Below are positions 15,824 through 24,687 of a stretch of 51,764 nt of DNA, piece after piece (position 1 is the first letter of the stretch; every line of letters starts with the position of its first letter). Made by a program: the position numbers and the translations under genes. The stretch lies in contig DASYCE010000003.1 of NCBI GenBank assembly GCA_036500345.1, positions 1 through 51,764 on the forward strand, in the 5' to 3' direction. Under the pieces are notes generated by a model. The model was not told where the DNA came from, did not search any database, and worked only from the letters and a program-made list of their open reading frames with translations. This DNA is from Gemmatimonadales bacterium (GTDB taxonomy: Bacteria > Gemmatimonadota > Gemmatimonadetes > Gemmatimonadales > GWC2-71-9).

Positions 15824-17722
15824 GTGACTCACCGCAAACCTGCTGCGCTCGTTCTTGGCGCCCTGGCCCTGATTGCCCTGATCGCCATGCTGGCGACCTG
15901 GAGCTGGGGCGATGTCCGTCAACGGGTTCGTTCCCTCGGCTCGGCTGCCCGTCGAAACGGCACCGCGGTCGACACCCGCCCGCTCGAGGCTGCCCAGCAG
16001 CTGGAGCAGCTGGCCCAGACCAGGACCGAGCGCAGCTATGCGGCCGAAGCGCTCCGGTTGGGCGATTACTCGGTCGACTTTGCCTTTGCCGCCGCGATCA
16101 GGCAGGCCGCCAACGCGCCGACGCCCTCCACACCGGAGACTCGCGCGGTGATGGCCCGTCTGACCGGCGCGTCGGCCGCGCTCGATTCGACGCGCGGCCT
16201 GATCAAGGTGCTGACGGCTCGGTTGGCTTCCGGCCCTGCCGGCGCCTGCGACGCCACGCAGCAGCAACTGGACGAAGCGCAGGCGCAGCTCGAACTCCAG
16301 CAGGATGAGATCGACGACGCGCGCCAGGACCTGATCCGAGCTGGAGGCGATCGCCTCGCGGCGATCCAGCGGGTCCGCGATCAGCATGACTCGGCGCAGC
16401 ATCATCCCGCTACGGCAACGGAGGCTGCCTCCGCAACGCCGCAAGCGACGTCAGTCGAACTGACCCGTTCGTCGAATCTCCTCGATCAGGCAGCGGCGTG
16501 GCTCTCGCTCGAATCGAAGCTCAAGCTCCTGCGGCAGGCGCGGCAATCGGCGCTCGATCGCGTGACCGCGTTCTCCCTGGCCCACGACACGCTGGAAAAG
16601 CAGGTTGCCGCGGAGCGAGGCGCGCAGCGAATTCTCCATCCACAGGGTCGCAATGCCGGCACTGTAGCGCTCACCGGCGGAGCGAAGCCAGCCGATAGCG
16701 GCGCCCGCCGTGCGTCCCCGTCCGCGGCATCACCGTCCATCGCAACGGATTCTGCCGTCGGCGACACGCGGCTCGTCTTTCTCAAGGACCTCGCCACCGA
16801 CCAGAAGGATCTCTCCGATCTCGATCGTCGCGTCGAAAACGAGCAGGACCTCGCAGCCGTGTATGCCAGCTGGATCGACTATGTGACGATCCGGCAGCAG
16901 AGCTTTGTCCACGGCGGATTCGTCGCCGCGTTCTGGGCGCTGCTGATCGCGCTGATCATCGTCGTCGCCAATCGCGGCGTGCGTCGGGCCGTCGCCGGAA
17001 TGGCCCAGACCAATCGGACACTGCACACCCTCGGCACGGTGGCGCTTTTCACGGCGCAGGCGATCGGCATTCTGGTGATTGCGCTCGTCATCTTCGGGAT
17101 TCCGAGCAACTTCGCGACGGTGATCGCATTGACAGGCGCGGGACTGGCGCTCGCGCTCCAGGATTTCATCGTCGGATTCTTCGGCTGGTTCGTCCTGATG
17201 GGAAAGGACGGGATGCGTGTCGGCGACTGGGTGGAAATCAACGGAGTGAGCGGCGAAGTGCTCGACGTCGGCGTCTTCCAGACCGTCCTGCTCGAGACCA
17301 GCGATGGTTCGGGCGCCGCCGATCCGACCGGCCGAAAGGTCTCGTTCGTCAACAGCTTTGCCATCGAGGGCCACTACTTCAATTTCTCGACGTCTGGCCA
17401 ATGGCTCTGGGATGAGCTCGAAGTCGACGTGCCGACGGGGATGGATCCGTACACGATTGCCGAGGAGATTCAACGCGTCGCCGCGGAGGAGACCGCCGCC
17501 AATGCGGCCGAGGCAGAAACCGACTGGCAGAGCGCGATTCACGCCCCGGGGAAGCGGCCGTTCTCTGCGGCGCCGGCGGTCAGCGTGCGCCCCGCAGGGG
17601 GCGGCGTCACGGTCCAGGTGCGCTATCTCACCAAGATCACCGAACGCCAGGCCACACGCGCCACGATGTATCGCGCAATGATCGAACTACTGCGCGGCAA
17701 ACCGATCGAGTCACGACCGTAG
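15824..17722 (+). CDS. MscS-type mechanosensitive channel with long periplasmic coiled-coil region
   Basis: About 632 residues from the GTG start at 15824; a TTG at 15770 is the main alternative. An N-terminal hydrophobic segment (about 8-27) is followed by roughly 330 polar residues rich in Ala, Gln and Glu heptads (AQAQLELQQDEIDDARQDL near 149-167). Membrane helices lie at about 364-386 and 404-428. The MscS pore helix is GAGLALALQDFIVGFFGWF (about 440-458), followed by the beta domain VGDWVEINGVSGEVLDVGV. It should open under membrane tension to release solutes. The layout is like KefA/MscK-type relatives. It converges on the next gene, overlapping its stop by 12 bases. Confidence 0.88.
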   Translation: MTHRKPAALVLGALALIALIAMLATWSWGDVRQRVRSLGSAARRNGTAVDTRPLEAAQQLEQLAQTRTERSYAAEALRLGDYSVDFAFAAAIRQAANAPTPSTPETRAVMARLTGASAALDSTRGLIKVLTARLASGPAGACDATQQQLDEAQAQLELQQDEIDDARQDLIRAGGDRLAAIQRVRDQHDSAQHHPATATEAASATPQATSVELTRSSNLLDQAAAWLSLESKLKLLRQARQSALDRVTAFSLAHDTLEKQVAAERGAQRILHPQGRNAGTVALTGGAKPADSGARRASPSAASPSIATDSAVGDTRLVFLKDLATDQKDLSDLDRRVENEQDLAAVYASWIDYVTIRQQSFVHGGFVAAFWALLIALIIVVANRGVRRAVAGMAQTNRTLHTLGTVALFTAQAIGILVIALVIFGIPSNFATVIALTGAGLALALQDFIVGFFGWFVLMGKDGMRVGDWVEINGVSGEVLDVGVFQTVLLETSDGSGAADPTGRKVSFVNSFAIEGHYFNFSTSGQWLWDELEVDVPTGMDPYTIAEEIQRVAAEETAANAAEAETDWQSAIHAPGKRPFSAAPAVSVRPAGGGVTVQVRYLTKITERQATRATMYRAMIELLRGKPIESRP

Positions 17723-18220
17723 CTCCTGTCGCAGTTCACGCGCGGCCGCGTTCAGGTCCAAGGTGCGATCCGCCTGACTCTCCACCAACGGTGTTCGCAC
17801 GACACCCAGAAAGAATCGCATCAGCACGACGCCGCACACGATCAGGGATGCGTGAAAGCCGTACTCGATGTAGAGGAGGCCGGTGAGGTTCATGCCGACG
17901 TGCTGGTGGAGGCTATCGTGAGCCCACCAGTTCATCAACAGCCACGAGATTGCCAGATGAGCGGATCGCGTGAGCGGGAACGGTCGACCCGCCGACGCTG
18001 CGACCATCGGCTTTCCCAAGAGAAGAAAGGCGAGCCCCAGCCCAAGTGCGACCGCCTCCAGGAGGCCGAGCAATGCGAAGAGCGCCATCTGTACGCCCGC
18101 GGGGATTGGCATTTCGGCTGCCGGCGGCCAGAAACCGCCGAGTGGCGAGTGCGATTCGGTGAGGAAGCCAAGAATCGCGGTGATGATGACAAGCGCGACG
18201 ACCTTCGCTCTGGATTGCAT
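17711..18220 (-). CDS. Hypothetical four-helix membrane protein
   Basis: A 169-residue protein with about four hydrophobic helices: residues 6-20, 41-68, 85-98 and 117-142. Two histidine-containing stretches, WWAHDSLHQHVG (about 98-109) and the nearby EYGFHAS, lie on one side and could bind metal or haem, but no known motif is complete. A short charged C-terminal tail follows. No family is recognised. It stands alone, converging with the MscS gene and followed on its upstream side by a repeat region and tRNA-Gly. Confidence 0.7.
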   Translation of the reverse strand: MQSRAKVVALVIITAILGFLTESHSPLGGFWPPAAEMPIPAGVQMALFALLGLLEAVALGLGLAFLLLGKPMVAASAGRPFPLTRSAHLAISWLLMNWWAHDSLHQHVGMNLTGLLYIEYGFHASLIVCGVVLMRFFLGVVRTPLVESQADRTLDLNAAARELRQELRS

Positions 18221-18305
18221 GGTGTGCTCCTGACTGGTCCCGCAACATCGCAGGGGTATGGCGGCGGAGTACAGTCCGGGATTCTGCGAGGGGACTTCGG
18301 GGATT

Positions 18306-18429
18306 AAGCGGGCGACGGGGTGGAGCTGAACACGCTCACCCCGTCAATTGGCCGGAAATATCTCTTGAAGCGGGCGACGGGGTGGAGCTGAACACGCTCA
18401 CCCCGTCAATTGGCCGGAAATATCTCTTG
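18306..18429 (-). repeat. Two exact 62-bp tandem repeats copying the 3' end of tRNA-Gly
   Basis: Copies at 18306-18367 and 18368-18429 are identical over 62 bases. A third, partial copy of 16 bases starts at 18430, and this is the real 3' end of tRNA-Gly(CCC). So each unit carries the T-stem 3' half, acceptor 3' strand and discriminator of the tRNA, plus 46 unrelated bases. Inside each unit gacggggtg and caccccgtc form a 9-bp inverted repeat. No T-run follows, so it is not a standard terminator. The remaining part of 18221-18305 shows no gene. Confidence 0.92.
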
Positions 18430-18430
18430 A

Positions 18431-18503
18431 AGCGGGCGACGGGGTTCGAACCCGCGACCCTCAGCTTGGGAAGCTGATGCTCTACCAACTGAGCTACACC
18501 CGC
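18431..18503 (-). tRNA. tRNA-Gly (anticodon CCC)
   Basis: The minus strand folds as a 73-nt tRNA. The acceptor stem is GCGGGTG/CGCCCGC with a T-G pair, and the D stem is GCTC/GAGC. The anticodon arm is TCAGC-TTCCCAA-GCTGA with anticodon CCC, and the T arm is GCGGG-TTCGAAC-CCCGT. CCA is not encoded. Its last 15 bases are repeated twice just downstream. Confidence 0.95.
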
Positions 18504-18511
18504 GTCACAGC

Positions 18512-18540
18512 AAGCTAGCGCGCGGCGACAGGACGATCAA
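18512..18540 (-). promoter_or_regulatory. Probable promoter of tRNA-Gly
   Basis: On the minus strand TTGATC (18540-18535) and TAGCTT (18517-18512) stand 17 bases apart, and the -10 element ends 8 bases before the tRNA. Both hexamers are only partial matches to sigma-70 consensus; spacing and place make the case. Confidence 0.4.
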
Positions 18541-18569
18541 CGCCCCCATCGCCGCGCCATCGATCACCG

Positions 18570-20012
18570 CTACTTCTTGTGGTACCGCCAGGCGACGATC
18601 CCCGCCCCGGTGGCGGTGACATTGATATCCTGCTTGGCGTTGGGCTGCAGCGCCGGCAATGCGACCTCTTGCGACGTCACCACCGCACCCTTGTTGTCGA
18701 GGAATTCGAAGACCAGCGTCATCGCCGCCGGCGGAATGGTCTTGTCGCTCGAATTGACCGCGGCATTGCCGGTGGCAGAACCAGTCAACGTGGCGCCGTC
18801 CTTGTTCGGGATGAATTTCTCGATCGACACGCCGACCGTCATCCCCTGCAACTGCGTCGCGGCGGCGACCCACTTGTTCGTGTCCGCCGTCAACCGATAT
18901 CCGTTGGCGAGCAGCTTGACGTTGGAAATTCCCATCGGATCGATCGCGATCAACTTCTCCGATACACCGATGAGATTCTTTCCATCGTTCATCGCAAGGT
19001 ACGAATTCGCCAGGTTGTACAGGGCATCATGATTGAATGGCTCGATTACCAGGATCTTCTGGAATGCATCGGCGGCCCCGGCGTAATCCTTCCCCTGGAA
19101 CGCTCGGACTCCCATCCCTGCCAGCTCGGGGACGGTCAGCGACCCCGACGACATCAGCTGCGATTCGTACTGGGCTGCCTCGGCAGTATTCCCGCTCGCA
19201 CGCAATGTCGCCGCGAGCGAACGCTTGGCGTCGGCGTTGTTGGGATCGAGAGCGAGGTACTTCTTCAGCCACTCGATGGCATGCGGGTAGTCGTTTGTCT
19301 GCTGATACAACGTGGCGATGTTGTACGTCGCATCCTGGCCGGTCTTCGCGAACTGCGAATCGGCCTTCGATTTCTCCACCGCGATCTGGAAGTAGTAGAG
19401 CGCGCTGTCGTACTGCTTGGTGCGGACAAATGTCGCGCCGAGGTTGTAATACCCCTGCGGGTAGTAGCGTGCAATGGTCAACGCGTCACGCAGGACGGCG
19501 AGCGAGGAATCGGTCTGACCGGTCCGGATGAACTCCGAACTCGGATTGACCAGTGGGACCCATGCCTGCTGGCGCATTGCCTTGATCGCGGCGGAGCAAT
19601 CGGGCGAGAGCGCCTCGAGTTTGGTCAACGCCGAATCGGCGCCGCGTACATCACCGAGCTGCAGGTCTGCGCGGCCGAGATAGTACCAGCCGGCGGCGTT
19701 GTTCTGATTGGCCTGCACGGCATCAGAGGCGGACTTCACCGCCCTGCCGACGATATCGACGTACTTCTTGGAATCGACCTCGCTGCGGGCACCGCCGGAG
19801 TTGTCGTCCTGCATCCCCTCGGCCGAGGTCTTGAGATAGAGTCCCGCGCTGCTGCTGCGGAAATCTCCGCCCTTGAGCGGACAGATCGGCGGCTCGTACC
19901 GCCCATGCGGATGCATCGCCTGACGGACCCGAAGGTTGTATACCGTTTGCGCGCTGAGCGGCGCTGCTGCCACTACCAGGCTCGCCAGGGTGGCGACCGT
20001 CATCTTCTGCAT
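18570..20012 (-). CDS. Exported tetratricopeptide-repeat protein
   Basis: A 480-residue protein with a signal peptide (residues 1-21, ending PLSAQ). About six TPR-like helical pairs follow: AGWYYLGRADLQLGDVRGAD near 106, YNLGATFVRTKQYDSALYYF near 192, ATLYQQTNDYPHAIEWLKKY near 233 and YAGAADAFQKILVIEPF near 308. The last 90 residues form a beta-rich domain. The start has a good ribosome site (GAGGAGT). TPR proteins act as protein-binding scaffolds. This one is periplasmic or cell-surface, and its partner is unknown. The 140 bases upstream hold GC-rich hairpin potential but no gene. Confidence 0.85.
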   Translation of the reverse strand: MQKMTVATLASLVVAAAPLSAQTVYNLRVRQAMHPHGRYEPPICPLKGGDFRSSSAGLYLKTSAEGMQDDNSGGARSEVDSKKYVDIVGRAVKSASDAVQANQNNAAGWYYLGRADLQLGDVRGADSALTKLEALSPDCSAAIKAMRQQAWVPLVNPSSEFIRTGQTDSSLAVLRDALTIARYYPQGYYNLGATFVRTKQYDSALYYFQIAVEKSKADSQFAKTGQDATYNIATLYQQTNDYPHAIEWLKKYLALDPNNADAKRSLAATLRASGNTAEAAQYESQLMSSGSLTVPELAGMGVRAFQGKDYAGAADAFQKILVIEPFNHDALYNLANSYLAMNDGKNLIGVSEKLIAIDPMGISNVKLLANGYRLTADTNKWVAAATQLQGMTVGVSIEKFIPNKDGATLTGSATGNAAVNSSDKTIPPAAMTLVFEFLDNKGAVVTSQEVALPALQPNAKQDINVTATGAGIVAWRYHKK

Positions 20013-20153
20013 GCTGGCTACTCCTCAAAGTCAGGTAGGGCCGGAGGTTCCGGCGCCCGTTGCAGTTACGTCCGGGGCTGGGTCGGGGTTGCACCCGGCC
20101 GCCGGGGTGTCGCGCGGGTCAAAATATCCCCGGTCAAGCGGTCTCCGGCAATC

Positions 20154-21302
20154 TTACGGGTTGCGGTACAACCAGCCGGCTCCGGTGTTGAACACGATGA
20201 GCCGGTCTTCCGGGGCGATCGCCCCGGTGCGCTGGAGCTCCACCGCAGCGGCGATCGCGGCGCCGCCTTCGGGCGAGAAGTCGACCCCCTCCTGCTCAGT
20301 TCCGAGCCGGGCAAGGCGGGTCATCTCCTCATCGGGAACGGCGACTGCCCCGCCGCCGGTTTCCCGGAGGATCCGGAGCATCAGCTTGTCTCCCAGGGGC
20401 CCGGGGACGCGGAGACCGCTCGCGACGGTCCATGGGTCGGGCCACGGGTCGGCTTTTTCCGCCCCGTCGGCGAACGCCTTGACCACGGGGGCACAGCCAG
20501 TGCTCTGGACGGTGTACATCCTCGGCAGCGCGCCGTTGATCCAGCCGGCGGCTTCCAGTTCCACGAACGCCTTCCACATCCCGATCAACCCGGTCCCGCC
20601 CCCGGTTGGATAGACGATCGCATCCGGCAGCGTCCAGTTGAACTGCATGGCGATTTCGAGGCCGAGAGTCTTCTTCCCTTCGATCCGATACGGTTCCCGC
20701 AACGTGCTCAAGTCGAGCGCGCCGGTCTCGGCGGCAAAGGCGCGAGACGCCTTCCCGCAGTCTCCGATGTGACCGTCGAGGAGCACCAGATCGGCGCCGT
20801 ACTCCTGGATCTGCGCCAGAATGGTCCGCGGGGTGGTCTTCGGTGCAAAGACCCGCACCGCAACCCCGGCGCGAGCGGCATAGGCGGCGCTCGCCACACC
20901 GGCGTTACCCGCCGTCGGGATCACGAAGCGCGTGGCACCGGAGTGGACGGCGCGGGTGATGGCGGCGCTCAGTCCTCGGGACTTGAAGGATCCTGTCGGG
21001 TTGCACCCTTCGTCCTTGACCCAGATGTCACCGAGTCCGAGGGCCGATGCCAGGCGTGGCGCCGCGATCAGCGGTGTATCGCCTTCCCCGAGGGAGATCG
21101 GCTCCTCATCGGGCTCGAGTGGGAGAAAGGAGCGATATCGCCACATCCCGCGGCGGCGGCGCGCTTCGGCGCGTTCGCCGACCGACTGATCGCGGGCGGG
21201 ATAGCGAACCAGCCAGGGCCGGCCGCACGCCGGACAGACGGTGGGCAATCCCTCCGGAGAACCGGTGGTGCCGCAATCAGAACACTCGAGATGCCAATCC
21301 AT
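20154..21302 (-). CDS. thrC: Threonine synthase
   Basis: A 382-residue PLP enzyme converting O-phosphohomoserine to threonine. It begins with a zinc-ribbon-like knuckle (C7, C10, C23, C26), as in the archaeal/cyanobacterial-like subtype. The PLP Lys is K107 in NPTGSFKSRG. The cofactor-phosphate loop is PTGGGTGLIGMWKA (about 222-235), and TAGNAGVASAAYAARAG is near 137. The start codon directly follows the uvrC stop (TGA-ATG), making it the last gene of the long minus-strand array. Other PLP fold-II enzymes are possible, but the length and ribbon favour ThrC. Confidence 0.9.
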   Translation of the reverse strand: MDWHLECSDCGTTGSPEGLPTVCPACGRPWLVRYPARDQSVGERAEARRRRGMWRYRSFLPLEPDEEPISLGEGDTPLIAAPRLASALGLGDIWVKDEGCNPTGSFKSRGLSAAITRAVHSGATRFVIPTAGNAGVASAAYAARAGVAVRVFAPKTTPRTILAQIQEYGADLVLLDGHIGDCGKASRAFAAETGALDLSTLREPYRIEGKKTLGLEIAMQFNWTLPDAIVYPTGGGTGLIGMWKAFVELEAAGWINGALPRMYTVQSTGCAPVVKAFADGAEKADPWPDPWTVASGLRVPGPLGDKLMLRILRETGGGAVAVPDEEMTRLARLGTEQEGVDFSPEGGAAIAAAVELQRTGAIAPEDRLIVFNTGAGWLYRNP

Positions 21303-23105
21303 TCAATGTGCCTTGAGATAGTCCAGAATCTTGTGAGCAAGACCTTCCGAAAAACCCGCAACTCCCGCGATGTCGGCTGCGGTCGCCGCGCGCACGCCGG
21401 CGAGCGAGCCGAACGCCTGCAACAGCTGCTGACGCCGGCGCGGACCGATCCCCGGAATGTCCAGCAGCGCCGACGTGATGGTCCGCTCGGATCGCCGCTT
21501 CCGGTTGTACGCCACTCCGAACCGGTGCGCTTCGTCGCGGGCGCGCTGCATCAGCCGCAGCGCATGCGAACGTCGTGGCAAGCGCAACGGCTCCGCGCGG
21601 TCAGGAAAGTAGATCTCCTCTTCCCGCTTCGCGAGCGACACGACGGGGACGCCTTCGACGCCCAGCGACCTGAGTGCCTCGAGGGCAGCGCCCAGCTGAC
21701 CCTTGCCGCCGTCAATCACGACGAGATCGGGAAATGGCTTCGCTTCGTCGAGCCGACGCCTGAAATATCTTGTGATCACCTCGTGGATCGCCGCAAAGTC
21801 GTCCTGCTGCGCGATTCCCTTGATGCGAAACTTGCGATACTCCGCTTTACGAGGTCTCCCGCCTTCGAACGTGACCAGCGATCCCACCGTGTCGCGGCCC
21901 TGATTGGTCGAGATGTCGACGCAGATGAAGGTTCGCGGCACGTGCGTGAGTCCGAGTTCCCGACCCAGCGCGTACACCGGATCCTCGGCGCGCTCTTCGG
22001 TTTCGAATGCCTCGAGGCGGAGGCTTTCAAGCAGATGCCGCGCATTCTGCTCGGCGAGATCGAGCCACCGCGCCGCCATCCCGCGTTGCGGAATCAATAC
22101 CTGCCGCTGCTCGAGCAGCTCGGCGATTGACTCGAAGCCGGTCGGCGCAAATGGAAGGACCAAGCGTTGCGCCTTGTCGTCGCTCGGCAGATACCACCGG
22201 ACCAGGAACGCGCTCAGCACTTCGGGATCGGCTTCATCGAGGACATTCTCGAGAAACCGGTGCTCGCGGCCGACGACCCGCCCCTCACGGATCCTGAACA
22301 CCACGGCAACCGCGTCCTCGCCGTCGCGCGCATAGCCGATCGCATCGGCGTCGCCACTTCCCACGGTCTCCACGACGGTTGGCTGCTCCGCCTGGTCGAG
22401 CCACTTGACCGCATCGCGGAAATCCTTGGCGCGCTCGAAGTCCTGGCGCTCGCTCGCCGCGAGCATCAGCGCCCGGATCCGCGCCTTGAGGTCGACGGTC
22501 CGCCCCTCGAGAAAATCGACGACCTCCCGGATCATCGCGCGATAGGAAGCGACATCCTGCCATCCAACGCACGGCGCCCGGCAGCGGCCGATGTGAAAAT
22601 CGAGACAGGGGCGGTCGCGCTGCGTCGCCGGAAGGTCGTCGCTGCACGAGCGGACCGTGAACATCCGCCGGATGAGGTTGAGTGTGCGGCGCATCTCGCC
22701 GACATCGGTGTAAGGTCCGAAGTAGCGGGCGCCCGGAATGTCGCGACGGCGCGTGACAAGGATCCGGGGAAATGGTTCGCCGAGTGTGACGGCGATCGAG
22801 GGATAACTCTTGTCGTCCTTGAGCCGCACGTTGAAGCGCGGCTGGTATTCCTTGATGAGGTTGTTTTCGAGGAGCAGCGACTGCGTCTCGTTCGCGACGA
22901 CGATCGTCTCGACGTCGGCAATCCGGGAGACGAGCAAATTCTGGGTCGGAGTCTGCAGCCGGTCGGCAGCAAAGTAGGAGCGAACCCTGGTCCGCAGGTT
23001 GGCCGCCTTGCCGACGTACAGAATCTCGCCCGCTGCATCCTTCCAGAGATAGACACCGGGACCATCGGGAAGCGTGTCGAGCTTGCGTTGCAGGACCTCG
23101 TTCAC
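21303..23105 (-). CDS. uvrC: Excinuclease ABC subunit C
   Basis: A 600-residue nucleotide-excision repair nuclease. The N-terminal GIY-YIG domain has GPGVYLWKD (about 15-23) and ILYVGKA. The UVR motif lies near 205-225 (DFERAKDFRDAVKWL), the RNase H-like 3'... 5'-incision domain is central (VVIDGGKGQLGAALEAL, about 467-483), and paired helix-hairpin-helix motifs end the protein (LLDIPGIGPRRRQQLL). The start was set at GTG 23105, one base after the murJ stop, with GGGAG 8 bases upstream. ATG 23132 inside murJ lacks such a site. Confidence 0.95.
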   Translation of the reverse strand: MNEVLQRKLDTLPDGPGVYLWKDAAGEILYVGKAANLRTRVRSYFAADRLQTPTQNLLVSRIADVETIVVANETQSLLLENNLIKEYQPRFNVRLKDDKSYPSIAVTLGEPFPRILVTRRRDIPGARYFGPYTDVGEMRRTLNLIRRMFTVRSCSDDLPATQRDRPCLDFHIGRCRAPCVGWQDVASYRAMIREVVDFLEGRTVDLKARIRALMLAASERQDFERAKDFRDAVKWLDQAEQPTVVETVGSGDADAIGYARDGEDAVAVVFRIREGRVVGREHRFLENVLDEADPEVLSAFLVRWYLPSDDKAQRLVLPFAPTGFESIAELLEQRQVLIPQRGMAARWLDLAEQNARHLLESLRLEAFETEERAEDPVYALGRELGLTHVPRTFICVDISTNQGRDTVGSLVTFEGGRPRKAEYRKFRIKGIAQQDDFAAIHEVITRYFRRRLDEAKPFPDLVVIDGGKGQLGAALEALRSLGVEGVPVVSLAKREEEIYFPDRAEPLRLPRRSHALRLMQRARDEAHRFGVAYNRKRRSERTITSALLDIPGIGPRRRQQLLQAFGSLAGVRAATAADIAGVAGFSEGLAHKILDYLKAH

Positions 23106-23106
23106 T

Positions 23107-24687
23107 TCAGAGGCTCCCACCCCGGGCGACATGGCGAATGCGATTGGTCAGGACCGCAGCCTCGGGAATATTCCACCAGAAGGTGATGGCGAGATAGGTG
23201 ATCGCATTGGCCGGCACGGCGAGCAGCGCCAGCGGGATCGGAGGCAATCCGGTCGCCAGTCGCGCGACCACGACACCGACGGCGGCAGCCGCAATTCCGG
23301 CGATCCAGAGTTTGACCAGCTCGATTGCAGGCACGTTGAATCGCCCGATCCTGCGGTACAGGCCGCGACGAAGCAACGCGAATTCGGCCCATCCCGCGAT
23401 CCCTGCCGACGCCGTCAAGCCGGCGACCCCCCATCGCTTGTTGATGTGCAGTGCGTCCGGGAGGACGAGCGCAGCGGCGATGCCGAGGATTGCCGTCAGT
23501 GCCACCCGTACCACGCTGCACCAGAGCGGCGTCCGAGTGTCGTGGAGGGCGTAGAAGGTTGCGGCGTAGAGCCGCCCCAGCGTCGATGCCAGGAGCCCGG
23601 TCGCCGATCCTGCGAGGACCATCCAGACGAACTGCGCGTCATTCTTGTGGAACAATCCACCCTGGAAAACGGCTCCCGCGATCACGCCGCCGAGGGTGAG
23701 GAAACCGAGCGCCGAGGGGACGATGTAGAAGGCGAGTTGCTGCGTCGCACCCGAAAGACGGATACGCAGTGCATTCGCCACCGTCGCCGGGTCACCCTGC
23801 TCGCGCGACATCTCGGGAAGCTCGGCCGCGGAGACCGCCATCCCGAACAGCGACACCGGCAACGTGTACAGCACCTGCGCGTTGGTCATCGCCGCCACAG
23901 CACCGGTGATCGTGATCTTGCTGGCGATGAAGAGATCGACGAAGGCAGAGATCTGGTTGGCACCGCGAGACGCCAGGTTGGGAACGAACGCGCGGACCAC
24001 GTCGCGGATCTCCGGCACGTTGCGCCACCACTGCAGCCGGATGGCACCGCCGACCGCGCGAACCGCCGGCCACTGCACCAGGATCTGCAGCAATGAGCCG
24101 GTCACGGCCGCCATCGAGACCGTCACGGCGAACCGTTGTTGCGGCTGGTGGCGGGCAAGCAGCAGCGCCGTGGCAATGATGGTCGAGTTCCACACCACCG
24201 GCGACGCGTACGACAGGAGAAAGCGGTGATGGGAATTGAGGACACCCAGGCACCAGGCCGAGATGACCAGCAAGCCGACGCCCGGGAAAAGAATCCGCAC
24301 CAGGTGCCCGGTCAGCGCCCGCTTCTCTGGAGACCAGTCGTGCGAGACGAGAATGTCGAGGAGCCACGGAGTGGCGAGTTCGCCGGCCAATACCAGAACG
24401 GCGATGGCGAGAATCAGCAGCGCGAGAAGCGCACCGGCGAGCCGGCGTGCTTCCTCCTCCTTCCCCTTCCCGAGCAGCCTGGAATAGCTCGGGATGAATG
24501 ACGCCGACAGCGCGCCTTCGCCGAGAAGGTTCTGCAGGAAATTCGGGATCCTGAACGCTGCAGCCAGCGCATCAGCGGCATCGGTCTGCAGGCCGAGATA
24601 GTGCGCCAGCACGCGCTGCCGCACCAGGCCGAAGAGCCGGCTGAGAAGAATTCCCGTGGCGACGAGGAGCGAGCCCCGACGACTCAC
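23107..24687 (-). CDS. murJ: Lipid II flippase MurJ (MviN)
   Basis: A 526-residue MOP-superfamily transporter with about 14 membrane helices. It flips undecaprenyl-linked peptidoglycan precursor to the periplasm. The family N-terminus has LLVATGILLSRLFGLVRQ (about 6-23) and FRIPNFLQNLLGEGALSASF (about 43-62), with conserved Arg and Asn. The start is GTG, overlapping the bshC stop by 4 bases (GTGA). Possible longer starts run into bshC and add no hydrophobic helix. Confidence 0.93.
   Translation of the reverse strand: MSRRGSLLVATGILLSRLFGLVRQRVLAHYLGLQTDAADALAAAFRIPNFLQNLLGEGALSASFIPSYSRLLGKGKEEEARRLAGALLALLILAIAVLVLAGELATPWLLDILVSHDWSPEKRALTGHLVRILFPGVGLLVISAWCLGVLNSHHRFLLSYASPVVWNSTIIATALLLARHQPQQRFAVTVSMAAVTGSLLQILVQWPAVRAVGGAIRLQWWRNVPEIRDVVRAFVPNLASRGANQISAFVDLFIASKITITGAVAAMTNAQVLYTLPVSLFGMAVSAAELPEMSREQGDPATVANALRIRLSGATQQLAFYIVPSALGFLTLGGVIAGAVFQGGLFHKNDAQFVWMVLAGSATGLLASTLGRLYAATFYALHDTRTPLWCSVVRVALTAILGIAAALVLPDALHINKRWGVAGLTASAGIAGWAEFALLRRGLYRRIGRFNVPAIELVKLWIAGIAAAAVGVVVARLATGLPPIPLALLAVPANAITYLAITFWWNIPEAAVLTNRIRHVARGGSL

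Noticed and set aside
15704-16444. N-terminal extension of the DUF512 protein frame
   Set aside because: The extension is antisense to the MscS gene and has no similarity to the family; TTG 15703 is a better start.
18306-18445. CRISPR array
   Set aside because: The 62-base units are contiguous with no spacers and contain the tRNA 3' end.
18579-22130. Long plus-strand open frame of over 1,100 codons
   Set aside because: It lies opposite the TPR gene, thrC and the 3' part of uvrC, which have clear family motifs. Its composition is typical of an antisense shadow in high-GC DNA.
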